A DNA stretch of 64,000 bases, taken from the NCBI RefSeq assembly GCF_002099425.1, contig NW_018343982.1:11381501-11445500 (forward strand), read 5' to 3'. This document shows positions 1-47,629 of the stretch, piece after piece. The position numbers and the translations under genes are program-made. This DNA is from Phascolarctos cinereus. Its lineage: Eukaryota; Chordata; Mammalia; Diprotodontia; Phascolarctidae. The notes beneath the pieces were generated by a model that had not been told where the DNA came from, searched no databases, and saw nothing but the letters and a program-made list of their open reading frames with translations. Each line of letters begins with the position of its first letter. Position 1 is the first letter of the stretch.

Positions 1-125
1 ACATTATGAAGGGGGATAACCATGTTTACTTTCAATTTTTATGTAAAATCTTGTTTCCCTTCAACTAGGTAAGAAGGGATTTTTGAGGTGAATAATCTCC
101 AAAATTATTAGTTTAGGATTTAAAA

Positions 126-360
126 GGGCAGCTAGGTCACACAGTGGATAGAGCATGGGGCCTGGAGTCCAGAGTCTGGACGACCTGAATTCAAATCCAG
201 CCTCAGACACAAGCTATGAGATTCTATTTGCTTCCGTCTCCTCATATATAAAATGAGTTGAAGAAGGAAAAAATGGCAAACCACTCCAGTATCTTTGCCA
301 AGAAAACCCCAAATGAGGTAATGAAAAGTTGGATACAGCTAAAATGACTGAACATCAACA
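126..360 (+). mobile_element. tRNA-headed SINE with RTE-type 3' tail, intact target-site duplication
   Basis: Head gggcagctaggtcacacagt, B-box-like gaattcaaatcc, CORE-like middle, then a 3' end (ccaagaaaaccccaaatgag ... actgaacatcaaca) resembling the RTE/BovB LINE 3' end. An 11-bp perfect target duplication, aggatttaaaa, flanks it at 115-125 and 361-371. The tail suggests mobilisation by an RTE LINE. Confidence 0.75.
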
Positions 361-371
361 AGGATTTAAAA

Positions 372-2040
372 AGTCAAATTCATAATACAGTATTTTGTTC
401 TATCTTAAATATGTTTATGACTCCACCCCAGAACCATTTTATAACATGTGCATAAAAAATTGTGCTGTGGAGGTTAAACAGAAGCATAACACATGGCCCT
501 TGCCTTTAAGGTTTGTATTATCTTATTGAGGAGATGACATATTATCAACACAATTCAATTATAATATAAGGAAGCATGTGTCATATGATTGCTACAGACA
601 ATAAGTATTAGAGCAGGAGAGAAATCATTGACTGAGGTAGTTAATGAGGACCTTCTACAGACTAGATTTGATCTAGGCCTTAGGGGGTTGACAGTATTTA
701 AAGAGAGAGGAGGATGGTAAGGGCTAAGGGGAAAAGAGAATAGCACAAAGGAAAAGAAAGGTAGGAATGATTTTATTTTTTGAAGAACTGTTTGGTCAGG
801 ATAGATCATTTAACATTGGTATTAAACATATGTGCTCGTTATCAAAGCCAAGAATGTGTTTATTACCCTGAGGGAAACCCCCTTTTTTTTTTTAAGGAAA
901 AGTTATAAAAGATTATTCACCATTAGTCCCCATGTTTGGAAGTTGATAGGATAAAGCTAAACTCCAAAATAAGATATTTTCTTAATCACACTTCTTATTT
1001 TTTAGTGGAAGAATTGAAGTTTCTATGCAGTGATTGATTCCACATTTCTAATTTACTACTCTTGCATTCAAACAGACAGTTCTGAGGGGGAGGAGATCAC
1101 ATTAGACACCTCACAGATAACTATGATATATGATCAGTGTAGTCAAGTTGCAAAACAAAATGTACTACCCTTAGTCCAAAGGGGATTAGCAATGGAATAG
1201 GTAGATTTACTAGGGAGTCATCTTACTAACCCCTTATTTTAAAATTGAAAACAAACTGTTATTTGGACCTTTTTAACTTTCTGTTTAAAATTAAGTTTCT
1301 TATTTCAAATCTCATTCTTAGGAGAGGGGTATTACAGAGCAAACACATGGTCCATGTTGATTATAGCTGAAGCCCAGTCTTGAACTCTTTATTTCTCAGT
1401 GGCCCATCCTGTAAAAAGATTGAGTTACATTGTTAAAATGATCTGAGACAACTGCTACTTCCTTTGATTCATCTATCATTCTTTCTAAATCTGTTTCTAA
1501 ATCTAAATCTCTCTGAAGATTTGAAAATGAAACAAAAGGACTAAATTTTTAAGAATAACCTAGATATGTCTTCTGTATTAGCTACTAAATTTTGAGATCT
1601 GTCACACAACTTATATTTCTGATGAAACTGAAATTATTTAGGGAGGTATGCATATTTTGAAGAAAAATCTTTCTAAAAGTAGGTATCAACCTAAAGCAAG
1701 ATTTAAGAATAGCCTGTATCAACATTAATTTTTCCCTAGTTTACTATTCCTTTCTATCTTTCCCTTATTTGTCTCACACTTCAATGTTCCTCATATTATC
1801 CTCAATCTTCCTTGCATTTATTTATTTGCACCATTCCCATGTGCATGTTTTTCTTTTTTAATAAAGGATTTTAATGACTTAAAGATTTTGTAGAAATCAT
1901 ATTTCTGTTGAATAGATTTATTTTCTTTTAGATCACTAATGTTAGGAGAGGAAGTAGGAAGGAGAAAAAAGAAAAGGCATGACTAAAGATAATAGAAGTT
2001 ATGCATTATGGGCAAATATTTTTAAGACCTACTTTTTGTT
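372..2040. other. Intron sequence, no feature recognised
   Basis: AT-rich intron of FHIP2A upstream of the first exon in the window. Open frames here are short and resemble no protein I know. No repeat family recognised. Confidence 0.5.
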
Positions 2041-2044
2041 GTGG

Positions 2045-2645
2045 TTTCTCTTTTCATTTTCAAAGGGGACCATAACTTCAGGAAGATGATGACATGACTT
2101 GCTAATGAATTGGATTAGAGTGAGGGAGGGCTGTGCTAAGTCACCAGCCTCACTTTTTCCTCCAGAGGCATCTGGGTCCAGTATAGTAGATATAGATGTG
2201 GACGACTGGAGATGGCCCAGGATGCAGTAGCCTTTTTAAGCTAAACGTCTTTTCAGGTTCTCACTTTGAGAATTTCAGAGAATAGGCCTTTTTAAGAAGT
2301 GAGCCAAGGGATGACACCTAAAAGAATCAACTGGGAGGGGAAGACCCTCAGGGTTTCTGGCCAAAAGAGAAACAATTACTATGTACATTCACTCTGAGCC
2401 TGGAGTACCTAAAAAGTAGCCATTTAGTGGTGCTTTCCTGGGACCTAATGTTGTCCAATCCATGAGAGCCTGAGTGAAAAGAGGGCCACTTGTGACCTCC
2501 AGGCCCAAGGTAACCCTTGCCTAAGAAAACTAGGTAGGTTTCAGCCGTCAAAATGTGGACTCAGATGGCCCTGGAGGAGAAAGTGAGGCTGGTGGCTTTG
2601 AACAGCCCTCACTCTAATCCAATTCATTTGCAAGTCCTGCTTTTT
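2045..2645. mobile_element. Foldback element with ~80-110 bp inverted ends
   Basis: The left arm (about 2080-2175: gaattggattagagtgaggg, then agcctcactttttcctccag) and the right arm (about 2562-2640: ggaggagaaagtgaggctgg, then cactctaatccaattcat) are reverse complements with a few differences. Inside lies about 380 bp with no protein. This is the layout of a non-autonomous DNA transposon (MITE or foldback). A related right arm occurs at 21560-21715. I do not recall a family name. Confidence 0.6.
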
Positions 2646-2684
2646 TTGTTAGAATTATCTATAAGGCTGACTTGAAGGGTTTCT

Positions 2685-2895
2685 TTGGATGATCCTGTGT
2701 TCAAGTGTTGCCTCAGAAATTTACTAGCCATAGGATGCTGGGCAAGTCGTTTAACTCTTCTGATCCACAGTTCCCAGTTATTGAGGAGAATAATAACACT
2801 TCACCAAGGTGGGTTGTTGTAAGAATCAAATGAGATAAATTATATAAAGTACTTTACAAACTTTAAAACACAACATAATTGTAAAGTATTATTAT
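2685..2895 (+). repeat. MIR-type CORE-SINE
   Basis: Contains gggcaagtcgtttaactctt, then a CORE-like stretch and the tail gtaagaatcaaatgagataa followed by taaagtactttacaaac, the usual MIR order. Diverged, hence old. Confidence 0.65.
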
Positions 2896-3039
2896 GATCC
2901 GTCTCTTGAGTATAGAAGTTGGTCCGAGGGTGTTCTTTCAGTCTTATATTCATGCTAAGTGATTTTAAAATAATAAAAAGGTCACAAATAGGTATCCTAC
3001 TTTGTTGAGTGGCATATGAATAGCAGTAGGCCTAGAGAC

Positions 3040-3195
3040 TGGTCCTAGAAGTTCATTGATATGGGGAACTCCCTGATAAGGAAACTCCTTCTACAAATGC
3101 CGTTCTAGACTATATTTGTAATTTATAGTCTTAGAGAGTCAGATAAGGATTGAAACTAACTTTTCCATCCATTATACTATACTGCTTCTCATGTA
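3040..3195 (-). repeat. Diverged marsupial MIR-like dispersed repeat
   Basis: The motif gatatggggaactccctgat with ttatagtcttagagagt recurs at 50080-50380, 61600-61850 and 62040-62280 in this window, where it reads into reverse-oriented MIR sequence. Family name not known to me. Confidence 0.45.
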
Positions 3196-3200
3196 AGAAA

Positions 3201-3223
3201 ACACACACACACACACACACACA
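3201..3223. repeat. (CA)n microsatellite
   Basis: About eleven CA units just right of the MIR-like repeat. Confidence 0.85.
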
Positions 3224-3577
3224 GATAAAAATGTGTGTCTCTGTACTTATATGTGTGAATAACCAAATATAGTTTGTTAAAAGCATGTATTCTTCTTTTA
3301 CTTGGAAATATGGGGAAATAGTTGGATATTTACATACTGTTTAGTCTAGCATTTGTTTAGGCATTGGTATTTCCAATTTCAAGTCCCTTCTGGCAATTCT
3401 TATACTTATTAGTTTCCCTAAAAATAACAACAGAAATAGTATGAAATTTTGGGTCCTCTGTTCAGGATTATAATGAATCACTATCAGTCTTAAATTTGTA
3501 GCTATCAAATCTATTCATTCTAAGTCAGACCTGACAGGCTCTCTGCCTTTAATAAAGTAAAAAGTAAAAAAATAACA

Positions 3578-3827
3578 GTTACTAGCTCTGTTACCCTGGG
3601 CAAGTCACTTAACACCAATTGCCTCATCAAAAAAAAGAAAGAAAATAGGCGATTTTGATCCTTAAAATGCCCTGAAATAAATTTCACAATAGAACTAGAA
3701 AATATCCTTTTGAAATATAAAATTGTGACATAAAGTAACATAGGTATATTTCTAAAATGACAATTTGCTAAAATATGTGATATTCATTTAATATCTAGTA
3801 CAGCACAAATTGGGAAAGACTTAGTTT
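3578..3827. repeat. Left arm of near-identical inverted repeat around FHIP2A exon 2
   Basis: About 250 bp that reappears in reverse complement at 4592-4845. By eye there are five single-base differences and one 4-bp indel (one gaaa unit). The outer 55 bases are the 3' end of a tRNA-headed SINE (ctgttaccctgggcaagtca); the rest matches no repeat I know. Confidence 0.9.
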
Positions 3828-4375
3828 TAAATGTCTCTGAAAGTGTTACCTTTAATCTGCTTACTTAGTTGGCTTTATATATTCTTTTTTGCTGATGTGG
3901 AAATAGTACTGCTTTATATTTTAAAGTCCAAAGTAGAAAGTTCCCTTGATATAGTTTCATTCTTCTGATGCTAAATATTGATATGAGTTTTAGTTTAAAA
4001 ATAAATATTGGCAAAATGAGGATGAGTTAACTGTTTTCTTTGATAAAAACATGGCACATCTTTACCAGTAGATTAATAAAAAAAAAATTTTAAACCATGC
4101 CAAGAAAAGATAATGGTCTAACAGTAATGCTAAATTGTAATCCTTGTGTTGATAATTTATATTTTCCATCTTCTGTATAAATTCTATTTCTATTTTCTTG
4201 GTTTAGACTTTTTTATGGTTCACTTTAGTACCTGATCTAGAGGAAAAGGCATTTAAAAGTGGGTATTTTATATGATATCATATATATAAATAGACTAGAA
4301 TTCTTTTTCATTCTATGGAAAATAAAAAAATGCTGTTTTCTAAATTATGAGATATTTCTTTTTGTTTCTTTGTAG

Positions 4376-39860
<35,485 letters not shown>

Positions 39861-42071
39861 GGAACATCTTAATGGTAGCCTCCATGTCACCCAGGCAAGA
39901 AAGGATGAAGCCTTAAACTGGCCAGAACCATGGAGGACATAACGGAATGGACATTCTTGATAACAGGTGTACAGTTTTGGACATTGTCTTTATTGTAATG
40001 GCTCTGTATATAATTGCACGTCATTGAACCCAGGATGCAATCAAAGAAACTTCAGGAAACAAACATTTCTAAAGACTGTTTCAAAAGCTGTAAAAATTTC
40101 TGATGTCATAACTTTGATGATCTTGTCTTATTTTAATATCATTTTAGGTAGTGAGGCTTTTTGACACTCTGAAGCTCAGTGCATATGTTCTTTTGGATTG
40201 ATATGTAGCGAAGAAAATCACTGGTTTTTGTAACTTTTTGATGTCAGAATTCTTAGCAAACAAAACATGAAAGGAAAGTGGAAATCAGAAAATGCTATAA
40301 AAAGAAAACTTCATTGAATACAGAAAAAAGGTAGGGAAAAGCAGAATGTGATAACAGAAGATAAGAATTTTTAAAACAAATTAGCTTCAATCTTTTATAA
40401 GAAAAAGAATAATTTAGTACAGTGAAGAAATTCTTGATTCATGTACTTGATATTTAATCAATTACACATTTTTCAAAATATTATTTTAATCTCACTTAGC
40501 AGTGTTAAGAATTTATTTCATATGTTGGTCCCAATTTATTTAAACTATCATATTTGCCACTGTTTGCTAAAACAGTATTTTTTTAAGAAGCTTATTTAAC
40601 ACAAATTGGGTTAAGAACATTTTGTGCCTTGGCAATGTATTTTGTGATTTTTATTATCCTGTTGAATTTCATGGTAGTTTCCCAGCAAGGAACTGACTGA
40701 TACCACTTTAGTAAGCAGCAATCAGAATGCCAACATCCTCAGTGTTTACATTTTTCTTTATTGAAGTCTTTCTTGTATAGGATTCTAAAAGATAAAAAAA
40801 TCATAGTCTTTCAATGTCCTGATTCTATTTAAAAGGATTTTGGTAAATTGTTGTGTGTATGTCTGTGTGTAGAAAGAACATGCTGAATCTCTTGGATTCT
40901 TCAGTAGCTTATCCAAATGGCACGGGTTGTAAGCGCTTCATGGACAAAGCAGTGTTTGTTGCTGCCACCTAGCCTTTTAATTTAATTGATTTTTTAGTAC
41001 TCAGATCAGTTCTTCTAAGTTTGTCTGTTTAGGAGTTTTTTTTGTTGTTAACATTTTAAAAGTTAAGCAGCTGCACTTTCTTTTTTTTTCATTACCAGTC
41101 CACTTAAAGATATTTGGGGGAAAGAAGTTAACTTTATAGTCATTTAAAAGGAATCTATCACTGCCTCTTTGAGAAGGTATATTTACTTAGCACATATTTG
41201 CATATATGAAGACTGCACTGCCTATTTGTAGGACCAAATTATAAATCTTTGCATGTTTAGGTCTTTTGCTTTTATTCCATTTTTTCTGTTCTTTTATGTT
41301 TCATAAAGCTTCTTTTCATTATTACATAAGAACAGAATATTAAACAGTTATGAATATTCTTAACAGTAGTAAATTTACCACCTTTTTAAGAGAATATATG
41401 TTCTAAGTAATTTAGTCCCAATTTGTAATGACATTCCAAATTTGCAAAGTAAAATAACAAAAAAAAAATCAAGTTCCTAAACTGCAGGTATTAACATCAT
41501 GTGTTGTTTTCTTTAAAAGATTTTTACAATGGAGTCTCATTCAGTCTGCTATTGTTATCAGTCAGTTCATGCAAAGAATACTGCATTCTTACTCTATTGT
41601 AGAAGTTGTTTACTTAATTTGGATTATTTAAAATTTAATGCATTAAGGTAAATTTTGCTTTTTAATATTTTCTTATGTTTGGTATATAATTGTTTAATGC
41701 TTAAGATGTCACTGTGATGCTGTTACCTCTCAAGCCAAATGCTATTCATTTCCCACTCTCAGAAATGGGTGTTCAAGCTCATCCATGAAATCAAGCTAAT
41801 AGCTTTAGGACTTGTTTTTGTAATGGGTGCTGCTTATGAAACCATAGTTATATTAATACAGTGATTCTTCCAAATAAGTTAACAATTAAGATATGCTTTG
41901 CTTTTATTTTTAATTTTTTTCTAATTTTCACATGCACTTTTCATGTTTAGGAAGATATGAAAAATCACTTAATTTTAGATCTGGATTTGTCAGTGGAAAG
42001 TTGCACTAAATAGCTAGTTTTTATTGTTGTTTTGTGTTTAGGGCTCTTTATTACCTATCAGTGAGTGTTTA

Positions 42072-42077
42072 AATAAA
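42072..42077 (+). promoter_or_regulatory. Candidate proximal polyadenylation signal AATAAA
   Basis: Canonical hexamer in gtttaaataaaaggttg, about 2.2 kb after the stop, with a GTTGTTAATAG-like G/T stretch just downstream. Could give a shorter transcript; no direct evidence that it is used. Confidence 0.4.
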
Positions 42078-42962
42078 AGGTTGTTAATAGCTAGTGTTGG
42101 ACTAAAAAACACTGCTGAGATAATTACCTTAAGCAGATCCCAAATTGAATTTTAGCTTTGCTGCCTATTTGTGTAAATATGGGGTGCAATTTAAAAAAAT
42201 TTTTTTTCCACCAGTATAGTACTGTTTTTAAACCCTATTGAAATTTTCATAGTGAGCATCAGTCTTAGCCTATTACCATTGTAATGCTCACATTGTGACT
42301 ATGTATAGTTCTCATAATATATCTGTCTGTGCAATATGGGAGCTGTGAGTTAATACACAGCTTTTCAGTCTGGTTGTACATTACTTTATGTATATATATA
42401 AGGACCAAAATCCTTAGCTTGCTTACACTGTTGCTAGTGTAAAAATTGTTACACCTAATTTTACAGGGCACAAATTATAAAATTACTTCATAAATTGGAA
42501 AGTTATTTCCATAAATTATTGTACAAATTAAAAAATTACCATTTAATTATGAAGTTCATAGGCATTGAAAGAAACTGTAAAATGCTAACTCACAAATTAC
42601 ATGGTGTTTGTATTTTGGGTTGTATGATAAATCCAGATATTTATGCCAAGGTAATAATCCAGTGCTTTAACACAACTGATAATCATTTCAGGCCCTGTAA
42701 AATAGTGTTACTATAAACTCTTTGTTTGCCTCCTGCCTTGTTTACATTAAACAGAGGATATTCAGCAAATTTTTTCTATTGAACTTTGTATAAATTGCTG
42801 ACTTAACAGTGTTACCATGGTTTGGCAGTCATGGGGCTATCCAGTGAAGAAACTATCCCAAGCAGTGATCAGAGTACATACTTTAACTTTTACAAAGAAG
42901 ATTGTGATAAAGTTCAACTTTGTGCTAACCAATGCATGCAGGACTAAGAGGGATATTCAAAA

Positions 42963-42968
42963 AATAAA
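42963..42968 (+). promoter_or_regulatory. Candidate distal polyadenylation signal AATAAA
   Basis: Canonical hexamer followed within 40 bp by a T/G-rich stretch (tatgtgtatttatattttt). It sits near the right end of the repeat-poor block. Best guess for the main FHIP2A 3' end, at roughly 42,980-42,995. Confidence 0.5.
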
Positions 42969-42990
42969 TTAATTTAATTTAAACTATATG

Positions 42991-44030
42991 TGTATTTATA
43001 TTTTTGGAATTTGAATTGTATAATTTCATTTGTTGCATGTATTTAAAGGAAGAAGGGTTTATATAACAATGTTGTAACAATAATATGTCATTTCATTCCA
43101 AATATGATTTTATTTCAAAAACTTATTACTATTTTGCCTGATGATTAGCCATTCAGTTAAGTATAAAATTCTCCAAATTGGTAACTGAATAGAACAAGTA
43201 CAGTGTATAGCATAGTCTGAAAGAAACAAAGCCAGCCTTACTCAGACTGCCTGGCATCTTTTCATCCCTGCCTTTCAATTTAAAGCTTTAGAATTTGAAA
43301 GTAGAAAAGATAATGGGATGAGGATGCACCAGCAGAAAAGATTTGTGTATTAGTGATTGGAGGCCCTTAACCATTGCTTCTCCTCTCTTTGCTAACCATT
43401 TATACAGAAAGTTGCAGGATGAGATGGGGGGGGGAGTGGCCAAATATATACATAATTTTTATGAGTTAAGAATTTACCAATATTTCATCTATTATAATAC
43501 TGTAATAATCCCAAGAATAATTTGGAAAATTCAAGTCCTGCTTCAGAGAGAGAGACAAGAGTGCGTGTATACACACTACAGGTAGTAGGGAAATTTTGCC
43601 ACTTGTCAGTAACAACAAAAAAAAGAGCTGAGTCATTGTCATAGCATGGTCCATGCCAAGCAACTTATGTGGCAAACTAGTTCAGGAACAACACAACAGC
43701 TACCAAGTATATTTTCCTATTTTTTTTTTGTTATTATTTGACCGCTGCATGTATTAGAATCTACACGTACATCAATGGAGGGCACTGCCACATCAGGGTC
43801 TCTACACAATGAAGAAATCACTGGTGGTCCAGATCCACCTATACATTCCTTCAAAAAAAGAGTTGATGGGAGGCAACATTGAAAGTATTCCAGAATGAAA
43901 TTTGACTCTTTAATACTTACATTTGACTGTAGATGTGTCTGATTTGAGAATCCACAGCACTTCAGATAATAAAATGAAGTCACACTATGAGAAGTTAATT
44001 CAGGAAGAACTGACTCACTTTTCTATCTCA
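42991..44030. other. Start of intergenic DNA, nothing recognised
   Basis: No repeat family or gene seen. Open frames on both strands are short and unlike known proteins. Confidence 0.4.
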
Positions 44031-44039
44031 ATGGCAAGT

Positions 44040-45165
44040 TTACATCACGTATGTAGCTCTCATCTCTTCTGGCCTAGATCCTGCATTTCCAGTTGTCTTC
44101 TAGATGTCTCTACCTCGATGTCCCATAGATATCTCAAACACAACATGCTGAGTACTAAACTCATTATGCTTTCCTCTTCCTTCTGACTTCTCAGTTTCTG
44201 CCAAGAGTACCACCAGTCATCCAGGTTCACAACTGGGGAATCATCCTGAATTCTTAATTCACATTTACTCCCTTATCCAATCAATGGCCAAGACTTGTCA
44301 ATTCTACCTCTGAAATATCTCTTGTATACATTCTTTTCTGATTATTTGCAGCATGACCACTGTAGTTCAGACCCTCATTACTTCTCACACAAATTATTTC
44401 AAAAGCCTCCTCATTGGTCTTCCTACATCCATTCTCTCTCATCTCCAATACATCCTCCATTGATATTCTGTGTCACATTCTTGCTCACAAAACTTTAATG
44501 GCTCACTTTTGCCTCCAGTATAAAATAAAAACTCTTTAGTTTGGCCTTTTTAAAGCTTTCCTGCCTCTTGCTGAGCTAATGACCTTCCCTCATTCAGTTT
44601 GTGCTCCAACCATGCTGGTCTGCTGTTTTAGGGGTGCAGCATTCCATCTCTCACCTCAGTGCCTTTGTACAGGCAGTCTCTCATACCTGGAATTCTTCCT
44701 CAGCCCTTCCCTTTGGAAGTCCTATTTCCCTGCAAGAATCAGTTCCTGTATGTCACCTTAAAGTGACCTTTTCTCCTGGCTCTGGAGTCAGAACCTGGGT
44801 TCACGTCTGATGCATATTACCTGTTTGACCTTGGGCAAGTCACTTAACTTTCTTGGGCCTCAGTTTCCCCATCTATTAAATTAGGGTTTACTAGATCACC
44901 TCTGAGATCCCTTCTAGCTCTAGTTTTATGATCCTATGATTGCCAGTAGGTAATGCTGCCCCCAACAAAATCACTATTTTCTGCATAGCTTGCATATACT
45001 GATCTGTGCATATGGAGTACCTCCTCAATAGAATGGAAGCTCCTTCACAAGGTAAGGCCTCTCTGCCTTTTGCATCTGTATTCCCTCCACCTCAGTACAT
45101 CACACAATGGCTGGCACATATTAGGCTCTTAGTAAATGCTTATTGTTTGATTGAAACGACACTTT
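44040..45165 (+). repeat. L2 LINE, long 3' part, interrupted by a MAR1 SINE
   Basis: Follows L2 ORF2 C-terminus order: ttctagatgtctctacctcg, atgtcccatagatatctcaa, caagacttgtcaattctacc, aatggctcacttttgcctcc, agtgcctttgtacaggcagt, tggaattcttcctcagccct. The 3' tip (ggctggcacatattaggctc, gtaaatgcttattg) resumes after the SINE. Frames are broken. Confidence 0.7.
44766..44945 (+). repeat. MAR1 SINE inserted in L2
   Basis: gctctggagtcagaacctgg, gggcctcagtttccccatct, gatcacctctgagatccctt, ttatgatcctatgattg. Lies between the two parts of one L2 copy, so it is younger than that L2. Confidence 0.75.
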
Positions 45166-45559
45166 TTTGGGCACTGGTTCAAAACACCAACTCACATTGT
45201 TGTTTTTGTTTGTTTTCTCTGTACTTTCTTTCCCCATTGTGGCTCATGTCTCCCAGGAGGCCAGGAGCAGTAGTTAAACATGGTTTAAAAGACCTTTCTT
45301 CCTAGCATGTAGACTGTATAAAAAGAAGCACATGTAGAAATAGTAAATTAAATTACTAATGGATCTGAGTAGAAAAGTAAGCCCAAACAGCTATGGTGGG
45401 TTTTTCATGGCTTAGACCTTTCTGGATGTGAGATAAGTAAGATTCTGGTTTAAAAGGCAATCTCTTCCCTTGGTTAGCTAGGCCTCATTAGCGGCCCTTT
45501 TGCTTATTGCTACAGCTCAGAACTCTAGCTCCTAAATATGGGCTTAATTGTCCAGTCTG

Positions 45560-45740
45560 CATGGGGGAAACTTGGAAGAGATAACATGGTTTAATGAAAA
45601 GAACACTAGACTTAGGAGTGAAGGGATTGGATTTTAAGTTCCATTTGTGCCTCTTATCAATATGACCTTGAACAAGTAACTTTGCTTCTGGCCTTCAGTC
45701 GTCTTATTGGTAAAAGGAAGTGATCTGTAGAGATCCACTT
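45560..45740 (+). repeat. MAR1/MIR SINE, diverged
   Basis: ggtttaatgaaaagaacact, gaccttgaacaagtaacttt, gtcttattggtaaaaggaag. Confidence 0.45.
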
Positions 45741-45879
45741 AATTGTAATAGTCAATGACGCAAGGATCAGGAAGGATTATGTGGGTTGGAATCAGTACAG
45801 CTGAATTAAAAAATTACTAAGCATAGATCAGAAAGACATCTAAGTTAATGATTGCCCCCATAGTTGACCATGCCACGAA

Positions 45880-46345
45880 TGCCTCAGAGATACTATAGGT
45901 TTGCTTCCAGATCACCTCAGTAAGTGAATATCACAATAGAGTGAGTCAGACAAATTTTTGGTTTCGCAATGAGAAAAGTTATATTTACACTATACTGTCA
46001 CTATTAAGTGTACAGTAAGTAGTATGTCTAAAAAATATGCATAATGTTAATTTAAAATACTTTATTGCTACAAAATGCCAACCATTATCTGAATTTTCAG
46101 CAAGCCATAGTCTTTTTCCTGATGGAGGAAGGTCTTTCCTCAGTGCTGATGGCTTGCTGACCAGGGTGGTGGTTCAACAATGAAGTTTCTCTCAATTGAC
46201 TCTTCCTTTCACGTGAACATTTAGAGGCCATGTAAGGTTATTAACTGGCCTAATTTCAATATTGTGTTTCAGGGAATAGGGAGGTCTAGGAGAGGGAGAG
46301 GGAGATGAGAAGTGACTGGTCAGTGGAGCAGTTAGAACACTACTC
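45880..46345. mobile_element. Tigger-like (pogo/Tc1-mariner) DNA transposon with internal deletion
   Basis: Left end cctcagagatactataggtt tgcttccagatcacctcagt, then aaaaatactttattgct-like sequence, aagccatagtctttttcctg and ccagggtggtggttcaacaa, an order I know from Tigger1-type elements. The right part (gactcttcctttcacgtgaa, ttattaactggcctaatttc, ggagagggagagggagatga) is the other end of the same family. The transposase body between them is missing. Confidence 0.55.
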
Positions 46346-46354
46346 CATCTCTGG

Positions 46355-46675
46355 ATTCCAGGCATTTTCACTGGCTGTCCCCTACCTAGAATGCTCTCAT
46401 TCCTGCTTCCCTGATTTCCTCCAAGTCCCAACAAAAGTTCCACCTTCTAAGGAAGCCTTTCCTAATTCCTCTTCATTCTAAGTGCTTTACTTCTGTTGAT
46501 TATTTCCAATTTATTCCACACATAAGCTAGTTTGTACATAGTTATTTGCCTTTTGTTTCTCTCATTAAGACTGTGCTGCTAGAGAGCAGGTAATATCTTC
46601 TTCCTTTCTTTGTATCACCAGTCCTTAGGCATGTAACAGGTGCTTAATAAATGTTCAGTGAACATTGGAGGTTTA
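46355..46675 (+). repeat. L2 LINE 3' region
   Basis: ctggctgtcccctacctaga atgctc, aggaagcctttcctaattcc, agagagcaggtaatatcttc, caggtgcttaataaatgttc: classic L2 3' order. Confidence 0.65.
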
Positions 46676-47184
46676 GCTGAATTCGTACTGTCCTGCAAGG
46701 AGACCTTTCTGACTTGGCAAGGCAGTTGTAGTGGTGAAAAAAGAGGTAGAGGGGAAATAGCATTTTGTCTGAATGCTGTCTTTTTTATTCTTATTTTAAG
46801 CAAGTTGTTTTCATTGCATTTTTGTGATACCTGAATTATTGGATTAGCCTCAGTTGGCCTGACCCAGAATAGATCTTATAAGTTTTCAATGGATTCATGA
46901 TAATGTTTTTTAAAATGTTGGTCTGGGCCTGCAGTTTCATCAGTGTGAGAAACATGCCAACTGATCTAAGAAATCTATCTGTAAATTTTGTAGCCTTTTA
47001 ACCTGATTCAGCTCTGCCTCAGTTGCCTCCTAATGCTAGAGATGCCTCTGTTTCTAGCCTCTAATGAATTTCTTACTGGAACCTCCATTTCTGGAATCAC
47101 CCATGGCAGTTATATCTTCTTCTAACCTAGCTCAGTTCCTAACACTCCAGACTTTTCAACCTTGCCTCTCCCCTAACCCTGCCC

Positions 47185-47335
47185 CATTTCAGTTCACATA
47201 AAATGTATGATTTACTTCCATTAGAATGTAAGGTCTTTGAGGGCAGGGATTGTCTTTCTTTTTGCTTATGTTTCTTTTCTGGCCCTTAGAGTAGTGCGTG
47301 GCACACAGTAAGTGTTAATAAATACTTTAAATCAA
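47185..47335 (+). repeat. L2 LINE 3' tip
   Basis: gaatgtaaggtctttgaggg cagggattgtctt, gcgtggcacacagtaagtgt taataaata. Confidence 0.65.
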
Positions 47336-47629
47336 AGTCTTATGTATAGAAAACTAAGTGGACACTAAGGTCACATGACTTGGCCATGGTTACGTAGCTA
47401 GTACATGCAAAGACAGGACTTGGACACAGGTTCAAGTTTACCCAATTGTAAATCTGGAAGTAACCCTCTATTATACCACCATGCCTCTCCTGCTGTTAAT
47501 AAATCTTAAAGTGACTATCTCTTTCAGCTCCTTATTAATAAATTATAATCATGGTTTCTAATGATGATCAAAGGGCACTAATAAGAATGTTAAGTTGAAT
47601 TAAGATCATCAAAATATAAATCCCAATTT

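Larger units (their letters stand above)
39861..42990 (+). other. FHIP2A: Probable FHIP2A 3' UTR
   Basis: About 3.1 kb of AT-rich sequence directly after the stop. I find none of the SINE, L1 or L2 copies that fill the DNA on both sides, as expected for a long selected 3' UTR. Several ATTTA-type and T-rich motifs are present. The end is inferred from the polyadenylation signal at 42963; a shorter form could end near 42,100. Confidence 0.7.

Noticed and set aside
1-4375. FHIP2A first coding exon (MFSKFTSILQHAVEA)
   Set aside because: No in-frame match with a donor site found, and there is no CpG-rich promoter-like sequence; it must lie outside the window.
46192-46443. 83-codon minus-strand frame rich in Ser and Pro
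   Set aside because: Overlaps the Tigger-like remnant and the L2 start; composition comes from a purine-rich stretch of the transposon.
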